Source: a virus | Reading direction: 5' to 3' (one strand) | DNA length: 32,029 nt | IMG/VR virus record: IMGVR_UViG_3300025892_001566 | Coordinates: 1 to 32,029 of that record | Shown here: positions 1 to 7,053 of the stretch, in pieces | Numbering within the stretch: the stretch's first letter is position 1 | Layout of the letters: every line of letters begins with the position of its first letter | Notes under the pieces: generated by a model | The model's database searches: none | The model's input: the letters and a program-made list of their open reading frames with translations, nothing else | What the model was told of the DNA's origin: nothing | Position numbers and translations under genes: made by a program

Positions 1-5
1 AACTA

Positions 6-1181
6 ATGGCATGGAAAAATATACCAGGCAGACCCGGATGGTTGTTTAAAGATGACGCTGTTGTGCCTTCATTTACATACTTGGGTGCAGGAACGTCTGT
101 AGCAAACGCCGCTAAAACTACTGCGGGTGTTCGTACAGAGGGTGGTGTTCAAACGTATATTCAGACCAGAAAAACCACTGATGCTGAAACTGTTAATCGT
201 GGTGAAATAGACGCGACATCTACACTAGCAAGCGTTGGTGTGTCAGGACCACAACCCGCATCGTTCTTTTCTGATCTCCCCGCAGTAGGCGGAGGAGGCG
301 TACAACCTTTCGGTGGGCAAGCATTCACATATGCACTCACATCAGAAACAGATCCCACTAGTGCTAATTGGACAGCGAAACAACCTGCTGGATACACTTA
401 CTATCCAGGCGAAGGTATAGGTGCTGATGCTCCTATTACTGATATGAATAGTATGTTTTTAGGCAAATCAACATTCAATGAAGATATTAGTTCTTGGGAT
501 GTGAGTAGTGTTACTAATATGAGTAGTATGTTCAACAATACTAACGCATTCAATCAGGATATTAGTTCTTGGGATGTGAGTAGTGTTACTAATATGAGTG
601 CTATGTTTCAAAACAATAGTGGATTCAACAATGGTGGTGTAGCATTAAATTGGGGAACTAAAACTGCCAGTGTTCGGTTTATGAGTGCTATGTTCAACAA
701 TGCTGACGCATTCAATCAGGATATTAGTTCTTGGAATGTAAGTACTGTTACTACTATGAGTGGTATGTTCAGCAATACTAACGCATTCAACAATGGTGGT
801 GTAGCATTGGGCGGAACTTTTGCTAGTACAATGACTAGTGTTGCTAATATGAGTAATATGTTCTTCGATACTAACGCATTCAATCAGGATATTAGTTCTT
901 GGAATGTAAGTAGTGTTACTAATATGACTCAGATGTTCAACAATAATAGTGGATTCAATCAAGACATTAGTTCTTGGAATGTAAGTAGTGTTAGTTTTAT
1001 GAATAGTATGTTCTTCAATGCTGATGCATTCAATCAAGATTTGAGTGGTTGGAATGTAAATAATGTTACTAACGCTTCTGGTTTCTCTTCTTTGGCTGAT
1101 CAAAAAGGAACTTTGGCTGCAAACTGGCAAGAGGCAGAACATCCATCAAATGTAGGGCTGGGTAACTTCTACAATACATAA
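6..1181 (+). CDS. DUF285/BspA-type repeat protein, probable tail-associated or host-contact protein
   Basis: 391 aa. After a Gly/Thr-rich N-terminal region (about 1-135) comes a run of about eight 20-27 residue repeats built on F-N-Q-D-I-S-S-W-[DN]-V-S-S-V-T-N-M followed by a Met-Phe pair. This is the signature of the DUF285 (BspA-like/mycoplasma lipoprotein) repeat. Two repeats are degenerate, with FNNGGVAL replacing FNQDISSW. There is no signal peptide. The start is fixed by a TAATG junction: an upstream gene's TAA at 4-6 overlaps this ATG. In large phages such repeats are often found in tail-fibre or adhesin-like proteins, so a role in host recognition is inferred. The protein could instead be an unplaced virion decoration protein. 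Family call fairly sure, role uncertain. Confidence 0.8.
   Translation: MAWKNIPGRPGWLFKDDAVVPSFTYLGAGTSVANAAKTTAGVRTEGGVQTYIQTRKTTDAETVNRGEIDATSTLASVGVSGPQPASFFSDLPAVGGGGVQPFGGQAFTYALTSETDPTSANWTAKQPAGYTYYPGEGIGADAPITDMNSMFLGKSTFNEDISSWDVSSVTNMSSMFNNTNAFNQDISSWDVSSVTNMSAMFQNNSGFNNGGVALNWGTKTASVRFMSAMFNNADAFNQDISSWNVSTVTTMSGMFSNTNAFNNGGVALGGTFASTMTSVANMSNMFFDTNAFNQDISSWNVSSVTNMTQMFNNNSGFNQDISSWNVSSVSFMNSMFFNADAFNQDLSGWNVNNVTNASGFSSLADQKGTLAANWQEAEHPSNVGLGNFYNT
476..1071 (+). repeat. In-gene DNA repeat of about 60-75 bp encoding the DUF285 units
   Basis: The block around GATATTAGTTCTTGG, followed by GTAAGTAGTGTTACTAATATG or close variants, recurs across this stretch. Neighbouring copies are nearly identical at the DNA level, for example the units beginning near 483 and 558. 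Conservation in DNA as well as protein suggests recent duplication or recombination between units. Confidence 0.75.
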
Positions 1182-1203
1182 AGTGTGCCATTGGTCTCAC
1201 TTT
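1180..1203 (+). terminator. Weak hairpin after the DUF285 gene, possible terminator
   Basis: AAAGTG (1180-1185) pairs with CACTTT (1198-1203), and an inner CCA/TGG pairing shortens the loop. The stem overlaps the TAA of the DUF285 gene. Only TTTAAG follows, so the U-tract is poor. It sits between a finished gene and a new late promoter, which fits termination, but the evidence is weak. Confidence 0.35.
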
Positions 1204-1246
1204 AAGTAGATTCTAGAAAAATAACACTCCTGAATAAATTCACTTG

Positions 1247-1254
1247 TATAAATA
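1247..1254 (+). promoter_or_regulatory. T4-type late promoter (TATAAATA)
   Basis: Exact match to the T4 late promoter -10 box TATAAATA, in one of the few intergenic gaps (1182-1286), about 33 bases before the next start codon. T4-like phages read such boxes with gp55/gp33 and the sliding clamp. The exact octamer plus its intergenic position make this a good call. It would drive the secreted-protein cassette late in infection. Confidence 0.7.
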
Positions 1255-1286
1255 ACCCTGTATACCAATTATAGGAAGTTTATGTG

Positions 1287-1844
1287 ATGCGATATTTGAT
1301 GTTTATATTGATTCTTTGGACCATGCCTCTGTATGCACAAGAGTCAGACGCCACAGAAGATGTGATTAAAACCGACTCTACCACGAACAGTACGGTTACG
1401 ACACAAACCGATTCAACGACTACGTTGAAGTCGCCTCCTGCTTCGGCTATTTCTCCGACCATCAACACATCCAATAGTGATCTGTGTACGTTCGGTGTGG
1501 CAGGTGCAATTCAAACTCAGATTCTGGGCATCAGTACTGGCACACAGGTTACCGATGAGAACTGCGAACGCATGAAACTGGCGAAGAACCTATACAATAT
1601 GGGCATGAAAGTTGCGGCGGTATCTACGTTGTGTCAAGACGAACGAGTTTTTAATGCGATGAAAATGGCAGGAACGCCATGTCCATTTGATGGATTGATT
1701 GGTCAGGACGCATTGGCGGCTTGGGAAGCAAATCAAGAATTACAACCTAGTGCAGAAAAAGACGAAGAGGGTATGAGTGATGGTACGAAGACATTGTTGG
1801 GCAGTGCTGGCGTTGCTAGTTTACTCCTGCTCCTCTTACTCTAG
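1287..1844 (+). CDS. Exported protein with C-terminal membrane segment, marine T4-like phage family
   Basis: 185 aa from ATG 1287; a GTG directly before it at 1284 is the alternative start. AGGAAG at 1273-1278 is suitably placed. The N-terminus is a typical signal peptide (about residues 1-18, ending LYAQ). A Ser/Thr-rich linker follows, then a domain with four Cys (in LCTFG, NCERM, LCQDE and TPCPF) that I recall from conserved proteins of marine T4-like phages. The C-terminus ends in a hydrophobic stretch with seven Leu. The last 65 bases also encode the start of the next gene in another frame. Function unknown; a periplasmic or envelope location is inferred from the signal peptide. Confidence 0.75.
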   Translation: MRYLMFILILWTMPLYAQESDATEDVIKTDSTTNSTVTTQTDSTTTLKSPPASAISPTINTSNSDLCTFGVAGAIQTQILGISTGTQVTDENCERMKLAKNLYNMGMKVAAVSTLCQDERVFNAMKMAGTPCPFDGLIGQDALAAWEANQELQPSAEKDEEGMSDGTKTLLGSAGVASLLLLLLL

Positions 1845-2685
1845 CGAAGCAGTTTACGGTACAACAGGTAACGCCGCTAGTGCTGGTTATAACTGGGTGA
1901 TGACCAATGTGCTTCCTCAACAATTGGGGTTGTCGGTTAACAGTGTCATCTACCAGTACACAACGAATAAGATTGCTGAAGACAATATGTTGGTTCACGT
2001 ACAGAACGAGAATGCACGAGGACCAGGCTACATTTTTCGTGAGACAGATGATTGGTCTGGATTGCCTGGCAATACGATTAATAAGATCGTTCCAGTAAAT
2101 ATGATTGACATTTCTTATTGGGGCAACGGTTCAATTGAAGTTGAAGGCAATGGTACGGTATCAGATGCGGGAGTTTATTACTCGTATCAGTACATACCCT
2201 GTGAGGACGTTCAGAGTGATCCTACGTGTCCAGGCTATGTAGATCCGACTGGTGCTTCTCTCGTAGAACAAGCAATAGCAGTTGATACGAGTAGTGAAGA
2301 GTATATTCAAAATGAGATAGACAGAAAAGCGAATTTAAAGTCGCAGAAAGAAGAAGAAGAACGAGAAGAACGACAACGAGTCGCTAAAGAAAAAGAAGAA
2401 GACATAAGAGATAGCCTTGAAGTCTTGTTAGGTTTGGATCTAGGTGCAAGTCTACAAAGAGCCGAGGACACATTATTGCATAACGCATTAATGGCAACAA
2501 ATTATCTGCCAAGAAGTTACTTCATGGCGATAAAGGGTGGTGAATATCCGGACGCTGAACCGCTGAAGGATAGTAAACTGCCTGATTCAAAGAGAGGATT
2601 GAGAGTGGGCCTTGCTTCAGAATTGAAGCATAGGCAGTTAGTTGATTTACAGTATGGTAATCAACCAAAGGAGGATCAGAAATGA
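1780..2685 (+). CDS. Exported, possibly lipid-anchored protein, marine T4-like phage family
   Basis: 301 aa from ATG 1780, with AGAGGG about 8 bases upstream; a GTG at 1777 is possible. The N-terminus has Arg residues, a hydrophobic core (WAVLALL) and a VYSC sequence resembling a lipobox, so it may be a lipoprotein. The middle (about 60-130) contains YQYTT, HVQNEN, GYIFRE and WSGLPGN, patterns I recall from an exported family next to the preceding gene in marine T4-like phages. A highly charged Glu/Arg/Lys coiled coil follows (about 180-215). It overlaps the upstream gene by 65 bases and the downstream one by 4. Function unknown. Confidence 0.72.
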   Translation: MVRRHCWAVLALLVYSCSSYSSEAVYGTTGNAASAGYNWVMTNVLPQQLGLSVNSVIYQYTTNKIAEDNMLVHVQNENARGPGYIFRETDDWSGLPGNTINKIVPVNMIDISYWGNGSIEVEGNGTVSDAGVYYSYQYIPCEDVQSDPTCPGYVDPTGASLVEQAIAVDTSSEEYIQNEIDRKANLKSQKEEEEREERQRVAKEKEEDIRDSLEVLLGLDLGASLQRAEDTLLHNALMATNYLPRSYFMAIKGGEYPDAEPLKDSKLPDSKRGLRVGLASELKHRQLVDLQYGNQPKEDQK

Positions 2686-3182
2686 TCAAAAAAACACTCT
2701 TATTATTGGCACTTGGTACATTTGCATCAAGCGCAATCGCTGAAGACATGGAAGTGGTTGGGAACGTGCAATCAAAGTGCGTTGTGACTCCTGACACTGC
2801 CGGTGTGTATGGTAACCCATCACCCGATAAATTGGATTCTGACCCCGCTTCTGGTGGAGTTGATCCTATTGTGCGATATGATGTGATTCAAGCAAGTTAT
2901 TATAAAGCGAAGATCACATACCCTAATGCTTTTTCAGAAGCGCCTGCTTTGGCAGACGTTGTGAATTGGACAGGGGATACAGCGACATCACAAGTATCTG
3001 ACACAGGAATGTCTGGATACGATGCCGCTAAAATTGAATATGATAATGTCACGGAATTTTCATTAACTGTAGCAGGAAGCACATGGTTTAAGACAGAGAC
3101 ATTGGCTGAGTACGGATATGGTAAGGCGTTTCCCGCCGGAGTATATCGCGCAGTAGTGACCGCAGAATGCATCGCTATTTAA
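2682..3182 (+). CDS. Exported protein, possibly beta-sandwich (pilin/fimbria-like)
   Basis: 166 aa. The signal peptide MIKKTLLLLALGTFASSAIA has an A-x-A cleavage site. The mature chain contains two Cys, one near the start (QSKCVV) and one near the end (TAECIAI), plus the pattern YRAVVTAEC. This resembles small disulfide-locked beta-sandwich proteins such as Csu/fimbrial subunits, but that similarity is only a guess from spacing. AAAGGAGG at 2667-2674, 7 bases before the ATG, is the strongest ribosome site of this cassette. The gene begins in an AATGA overlap with its upstream neighbour. It belongs to the same secreted-protein cassette. Function unknown. Confidence 0.7.
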   Translation: MIKKTLLLLALGTFASSAIAEDMEVVGNVQSKCVVTPDTAGVYGNPSPDKLDSDPASGGVDPIVRYDVIQASYYKAKITYPNAFSEAPALADVVNWTGDTATSQVSDTGMSGYDAAKIEYDNVTEFSLTVAGSTWFKTETLAEYGYGKAFPAGVYRAVVTAECIAI

Positions 3183-3538
3183 TATTATTGTTAATATGGA
3201 TAAGTGGGTACGCAAGTGCCCACGAATTCACTCCTACCTATCCGAAGATGAAACAGTCGCATGTGGAGAATGTAGTCACCACTAAGATGAAACTGTTTAA
3301 TTTACGAAAAGATGTGGAGTATTACGAAATCGAAGTGTTCAATCAAAACTGGGAACCAGTAGCGGTTGCTGTCCCAAAAGGTAATCCGATTAAAATATCA
3401 CATTTAAAAACGAAAATGATAGACATTTATTTAAAAAACAATTCGGGGGCGAGATACATTTGTTCTACGTCTAAACTGATACTGACCGGTGGTGGTAAAA
3501 CTGCCGTTCGTTCGAGGATCTGTTCGAAGATAAAATAA
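3167..3538 (+). CDS. Exported small protein, possibly PapD-like chaperone fold
   Basis: 123 aa. A clear signal peptide ends near residue 18 (GYASA), followed by HEFTPTYPKMK, a start I recall from conserved proteins of marine T4-like phages. The centre (KLFNLRKDVEYYEIEVFNQ then WEPVAVAVPKG) reads like the first beta strands of a PapD/MSP-type chaperone domain, in which periplasmic chaperones bind exposed subunit strands. Together with the possible beta-sandwich protein just upstream (16-base overlap), this could be a chaperone-subunit pair, but that is inference. Two Cys near the end may form a disulfide. Confidence 0.65.
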   Translation: MHRYLILLLIWISGYASAHEFTPTYPKMKQSHVENVVTTKMKLFNLRKDVEYYEIEVFNQNWEPVAVAVPKGNPIKISHLKTKMIDIYLKNNSGARYICSTSKLILTGGGKTAVRSRICSKIK

Positions 3539-3966
3539 TGATTAGATTTATATTATTGATGATGATGAGTTCGATGGCATGGGCACAGAGTAGTTCTTTG
3601 AATTTGAATCTACCATCCACGCCAGGATCTTATGCATCAGACAGAATTAGGACTAGTGAGAATGTCGAATGTTCAATGGCAATCGGCGGTTCGGTAAATG
3701 TTGAGTTCGGTGTGGTTGGTGTAATCAACCAGAACGGGCCCTTCTATAACAATCAGGGTCTTTATCCAGAAGGATATGATCCCGATGGAATAGTAAAAGA
3801 TGTGGGTGTTTATGCAAAGATTACAATACCGTTGAACGCACCAAAAACCAGATTAGACTGCAACCGATTGTATCAGTTGGAGTTAGAAAGAACCAGAATG
3901 GAAATTCAAAAACTAAAAGCAGAAATGCAACAGTTGAGAAATTTGAAGTTCGAAGGAGATGAATAA
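3538..3966 (+). CDS. Exported protein with C-terminal coiled coil
   Basis: 142 aa. The signal peptide is MIRFILLMMMSSMAWAQ. The mature part starts with an S/N/L-rich segment, then GGSVNVEFGVVG and a region with two conserved-looking Cys (VECSM and LDCNR). It ends in a charged helix of about 30 residues (LELERTRMEIQKLKAEMQQL) that should form a coiled coil. The start lies in a TAATG junction with the gene before it, and its own stop forms another with the gene after it, so the cassette is probably translated in a coupled way. The family is familiar from marine T4-like phages but has no function I know. Confidence 0.7.
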   Translation: MIRFILLMMMSSMAWAQSSSLNLNLPSTPGSYASDRIRTSENVECSMAIGGSVNVEFGVVGVINQNGPFYNNQGLYPEGYDPDGIVKDVGVYAKITIPLNAPKTRLDCNRLYQLELERTRMEIQKLKAEMQQLRNLKFEGDE

Positions 3967-4382
3967 TGGATAAAGTAGAAGCGGTTGCTAAAGTAAACAA
4001 CGTATTTGAATATCAGTACGATAGTGATCAGTATCAAGTTGCTGACTATTGGCGTGTACTTGATATGAGCCAGGATAAAGACCAAGGAGATTGTGAAGAT
4101 TATGCACTTACTGTAGGATGGATGCTTGCAGGGCAAAGTCGTATGAAGTTTCTTTGGATGATTCTCACAAAAAAGATTAAGATTTGCTTTATTAGTTATG
4201 TGGATGGTGGTCATGCAGTACTAGAATACGAAGGATTATTGGTCGACAACTGGAAGAAAGAGTGGACTCCTCGTAGCACATATGAAAAAGATTACGCACA
4301 GTATAAGTGGGAATATAAATTTTACTATAACCCTCTAGTTGTAGTAAAGAAACTCATTCAAGGTAAGTTCTGGAAAAAATAA
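3966..4382 (+). CDS. Transglutaminase-like cysteine peptidase (BTLCP-like)
   Basis: 138 aa. The sequence holds the Cys-His-Asp set of bacterial transglutaminase-like cysteine proteinases: Cys43 in GDCEDYAL, His83 in GGHAVLEY and Asp94 in LVDNW. The length fits a minimal single-domain member. No signal peptide is visible, so it would act in the cytoplasm or virion unless released by lysis. Members cleave peptides or amides; no substrate can be read from the sequence. It lies directly between an exported coiled-coil protein and a membrane coiled-coil protein with TAATG junctions on both sides, so one of these may be a partner. The fold call is good, the activity is inferred. Confidence 0.75.
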   Translation: MDKVEAVAKVNNVFEYQYDSDQYQVADYWRVLDMSQDKDQGDCEDYALTVGWMLAGQSRMKFLWMILTKKIKICFISYVDGGHAVLEYEGLLVDNWKKEWTPRSTYEKDYAQYKWEYKFYYNPLVVVKKLIQGKFWKK

Positions 4383-4861
4383 TGGCAGAGTTCGAATTTG
4401 CGGGTACAACATTTCGTGGTGGCAAGATGGCAGTTATATTGACTGCACTCTCTACACTGGGTGGTGGTGCATGGGGTGCGTTTGAGTTCTATAAAGACTA
4501 CATGGACATGAAAGAGATCATTGCTAACATAGACACTGACGCAATAGAAGTAAGAAACAATGAGATAGAAGTAAAACTTGATAACGTGTTGATGACTGTG
4601 GATGAAGCCATAGACTATTCACGAAGTATCAAGAATGATCTGCGAGACGATTTCAACAGAATGGAAAAGAATGTTGATCGTATCGAAGATCAAAATAGAG
4701 AAATGCAGGATGATGTCAGAGCAATGATTGACAAAGCATCCGAACGGTTTGACACAAAAAGAGAGAGTTTACAAACTGACACTGAACTGAAGATCAATGC
4801 TCTTGAAGATCGCCTTAATAAAAAAATACAGAATGTGCTTGATAATCCTTTAACAGACTAA
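4382..4861 (+). CDS. Membrane-anchored coiled-coil protein
   Basis: 159 aa. A short N-terminal domain (FEFAGTTFRGGK) is followed by one hydrophobic segment (about 16-35, Gly/Ala/Leu-rich, ending GAFEFYKDY). About 110 residues of strongly charged, heptad-like sequence (Asp/Glu/Arg/Asn) then continue to the end. This layout (a phage N-terminus, one membrane helix, a long coiled coil) recurs in marine T4-like phages. It might scaffold something at the inner membrane or be a minor virion part. A holin role is unlikely with a single helix and so long a soluble tail. Function unknown. Confidence 0.65.
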   Translation: MAEFEFAGTTFRGGKMAVILTALSTLGGGAWGAFEFYKDYMDMKEIIANIDTDAIEVRNNEIEVKLDNVLMTVDEAIDYSRSIKNDLRDDFNRMEKNVDRIEDQNREMQDDVRAMIDKASERFDTKRESLQTDTELKINALEDRLNKKIQNVLDNPLTD

Positions 4862-4871
4862 GGAGAGAGAC

Positions 4872-5063
4872 ATGAGAGTTAGAGTAACATTTACGAATGG
4901 TACGGCGATGTTTGGAAAAATGAGCATACCATCCAATGCAACATTGGGTGATGTGCTGAACGATACTAGTGGACCCTTTGTGGTCTTTATACAGCCTAAC
5001 GAGAAAGAAGTCCTATTGAACAAACAAGCGATTGCTTACATCGTAGAAGATCCTTTAGATTAA
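4872..5063 (+). CDS. Small conserved phage protein
   Basis: 63 aa, with AGGAG at 4861-4865 and good spacing to the ATG. It is compact and beta-rich: VRVTFTNGTAMFGKMSIP, then DVLNDTSGPFVVFIQ, then VLLNKQAIAYIVED. This is the size and pattern of a small beta-barrel domain, and the strand rhythm faintly recalls DUF6812-type proteins. No Cys and no signal peptide, so it is presumably cytoplasmic. I know no function for it. Confidence 0.6.
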   Translation: MRVRVTFTNGTAMFGKMSIPSNATLGDVLNDTSGPFVVFIQPNEKEVLLNKQAIAYIVEDPLD

Positions 5064-5100
5064 TATACATACTATGACTTGATAGACTTTTAGGCATTTC

Positions 5101-5472
5101 ATGCAACTGTTTGATGAATTAAATGAAGACAATTTTTTACTTTTTGCGGCTAAGAATTATTACAATCCTCGCTGTATAGACGCAGAAGAATTTTATGAAG
5201 ATCTAAAACGTTTCAAGTACATAAAACGTCTTATCACGAGGTTCACTGAGACTGATCAATTATCGGTGAACCTCATGATGAATCACCTCATCATTATTTT
5301 TAACGTCTTTGACGTGGGATCTGGCCTCAAGATGCTGGAATATAAATTGAGCCGTGAGCAATTCAGCATTGTCAAACCCTTTCTTATTTACCTCAAGTTG
5401 ATTGAAAACTCAGAATTGACCGGCATACGTATGAATATGAAGGTCGTGGAACAACTGAGAAACCTTAAATGA
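5101..5472 (+). CDS. DUF7207-type conserved phage protein
   Basis: 123 aa, all-helical in appearance. The sequence NYYNPRCIDAEEFYEDLKRFKYIKRL, split by an acidic patch, followed by NLMMNHLIIIFNVFD, matches a small protein I recall across marine T4-like phages (DUF7207 in current domain lists, from memory). No catalytic motif is visible. It has its own 37-base leader gap and ends in an ATGA overlap with the downstream glycosyltransferase. Role unknown. Confidence 0.6.
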   Translation: MQLFDELNEDNFLLFAAKNYYNPRCIDAEEFYEDLKRFKYIKRLITRFTETDQLSVNLMMNHLIIIFNVFDVGSGLKMLEYKLSREQFSIVKPFLIYLKLIENSELTGIRMNMKVVEQLRNLK

Positions 5473-6287
5473 AAAAACTAATCTATCAATATTATTTGAT
5501 GGACGACAACACACGACCATTGTCGCTCTGGGCGCAGTGGGGGCAGTGGTCAGTAAAGAAGTATGCCGAGAAGTATGGATGGGACTATGAGTTTAGTCAG
5601 ACACCTTGGCACACTGAAGGACCAGATACGTTTATTAATCCTTCGGATGGTGTACCCCCCGCGTGTCGTTGGTTTGATATTAGTCGTGTGTGGGAAGATC
5701 CGTATTTTGATCAATGGGATCAAGTATTATTTTTAGATCTAGACATTGTTATTCATCCACGATCACCTGATATATCGTTAATTAATCCGAGACATGTTGC
5801 TGGTTGGATTGAATGTGTTCCACCAGGAGCCAACGGTGGACCTAGTTATGATCGCCCGGGTAAACATGCCGATATATTAGCGAATGCCATGGAGTACATA
5901 GGTTCGCCGCATCCATATCCAGTATTTGAAGCAACCGGTGTTACACGAATATGTAATAGTGGTGTGCTATTGTGGTCAAAAGAAGCCCGTCTGATTGCAC
6001 GAGAAAAGTTTGGCACAGAGTATTGGAAATGGTGGGGTATGAGAGAGACTCACGATTACCCTCGTTGGTTGTGCTTAGATCAAATCTATGTGAGTGCTAT
6101 GATGAACAAGTATGGCTTGGATCTTGTTGAGTTAAATTGGAAATGGAATTCTTGTCCAACTAACTGGAATAAACTACCACAACCTGCATCATATTTCTAT
6201 CACTTCAGTAATGAACGCAAAAAAATGGTGGACACGTGGTGCAAACAAACGTGGGGTGACGATCACGATTTTGTTCCGTATAAATAG
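5469..6287 (+). CDS. GT-A fold glycosyltransferase (GT8-like)
   Basis: 272 aa. Begins MKKLIYQYYLMDD, and the gene at 19802 starts in almost the same way, so the two are probably distant paralogs. The metal- and sugar-nucleotide-binding motif is FLDLDIVIHP (about residues 92-101). A conserved CNSGVLLWSKE segment then matches the NSGV/LxN region of GT8-type enzymes, and LCLDQIYVSAM supplies the usual D-Q acidic site. No membrane segment. It sits apart from the main glycan island, among late genes, so it might glycosylate a virion or surface protein. Donor and acceptor are unknown. Confidence 0.72.
   Translation: MKKLIYQYYLMDDNTRPLSLWAQWGQWSVKKYAEKYGWDYEFSQTPWHTEGPDTFINPSDGVPPACRWFDISRVWEDPYFDQWDQVLFLDLDIVIHPRSPDISLINPRHVAGWIECVPPGANGGPSYDRPGKHADILANAMEYIGSPHPYPVFEATGVTRICNSGVLLWSKEARLIAREKFGTEYWKWWGMRETHDYPRWLCLDQIYVSAMMNKYGLDLVELNWKWNSCPTNWNKLPQPASYFYHFSNERKKMVDTWCKQTWGDDHDFVPYK
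6279..6286 (+). promoter_or_regulatory. T4-type late promoter (TATAAATA)
   Basis: Second exact TATAAATA box. It overlaps the last codons and stop of the glycosyltransferase and lies 25 bases before the GTG of the next gene, with AGAGGA as ribosome site in between. Position and exact match support a gp55-type late promoter for the 6311-8835 block, which contains the spanins as expected for late genes. Confidence 0.65.
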
Positions 6288-6310
6288 ATACACAGAAAGA
6301 GGATATAAAC

Positions 6311-6892
6311 GTGTCATTAGCAAATAGAGCGGGCGATTTATATTTTACGTTTAGATTTTTAAAGTTGTTGACCACGCCATGGATTGATACTGAGGCGTAC
6401 AAACTGGGTCTTATAGATGACAACGGCAAGAGACTAAAGAGTAAGAAAATACAATCGTCCGAAGAAAAAGATGCTTACACATCATTCATGAGAGTGGTGT
6501 TTAACATGAAGAGGCTGATTCAAAAACTGCCTGGTGGTAGTAATAAGATCGCATCATATGCTTCTGCTCTGCTGTTGATCCGCGAAGAGATGGGTGTCAC
6601 GGACAAGGGCATAGAAAAACTAGTCAAAGAAATGGATCTAGATCCCGCAGATTTTATTAGCGAACGCAATGAGTGGTACGTTCTAGAGGACAAACGACTT
6701 TCGCCTGGCATGTACATAGTTAAGGAAGAGAAGTTAACCAAGCAGTTCAATGAAGTCTATGCTAAAGATAAAATAAGAGTTCCCGAAGAATCATATCCTA
6801 TAGGTAACATATTTGGGTTGGATGTGTACGAGGTAACACACATCAATACTAATCAACCCGTTCTTATTACACTCGGAGAAATCTACAAATGA
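6311..6892 (+). CDS. Conserved T4-like marine phage protein, possibly virion-associated
   Basis: 193 aa with a GTG start; AGAGGA lies about 10 bases upstream. The N-terminus ANRAGDLYFTFRFLKLLTTPW, then a segment with LGLIDDNGKRLK, and FMRVVFNMKRLIQKLPGG match a family I recall throughout marine T4-like phages, annotated as hypothetical or structural. The C-terminal half ends IGNIFGLDVYEVTHINTNQP, a small beta region. The exact late promoter in front suggests late expression, consistent with a structural or assembly role, but this is inferred. It ends in an ATGA overlap with the 54-aa peptide. Confidence 0.62.
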   Translation: MSLANRAGDLYFTFRFLKLLTTPWIDTEAYKLGLIDDNGKRLKSKKIQSSEEKDAYTSFMRVVFNMKRLIQKLPGGSNKIASYASALLLIREEMGVTDKGIEKLVKEMDLDPADFISERNEWYVLEDKRLSPGMYIVKEEKLTKQFNEVYAKDKIRVPEESYPIGNIFGLDVYEVTHINTNQPVLITLGEIYK

Positions 6893-7053
6893 AAACTTTC
6901 AAGCAAATGTTTGATGAGGAAATGATGACCACTGGTGATGCTGGTATTCCTCAAGACACCAAGGACATGGGACCAAAAAAGAAAAAGAAATATTCGGTCT
7001 TAACTCGCAACTACATAGAAGTCAATGGTAAAAGAAAAAAGCAATTTAAATAA
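6889..7053 (+). CDS. 54-aa basic peptide with capsid-targeting-like N-terminus
   Basis: The first ten residues MKTFKQMFDE resemble the T4 internal-protein capsid-targeting sequence (MKTYQEFIAE, from memory). The remainder is Lys-rich (PKKKKKY) and ends KRKKQFK. A short basic peptide of this kind could be packaged with DNA or be a small internal head protein. The cleavage site is imperfect, since residue 8 is Phe rather than Leu or Ile. It overlaps its upstream neighbour by four bases and shares TAATG with iscU, under the same late promoter. Existence as a gene is supported by tight coupling on both sides. Confidence 0.6.
   Translation: MKTFKQMFDEEMMTTGDAGIPQDTKDMGPKKKKKYSVLTRNYIEVNGKRKKQFK

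Noticed and set aside
645-1142. 165-aa open frame on the minus strand within the DUF285 repeats
   Set aside because: It is the mirror of the repeat array (repeated IECVSIEEH-type units), has no ribosome site, and all accepted genes are on the + strand.
4382-4861. Membrane coiled-coil protein as a holin
   Set aside because: A single membrane helix followed by 110 residues of soluble coiled coil does not fit known holin classes.
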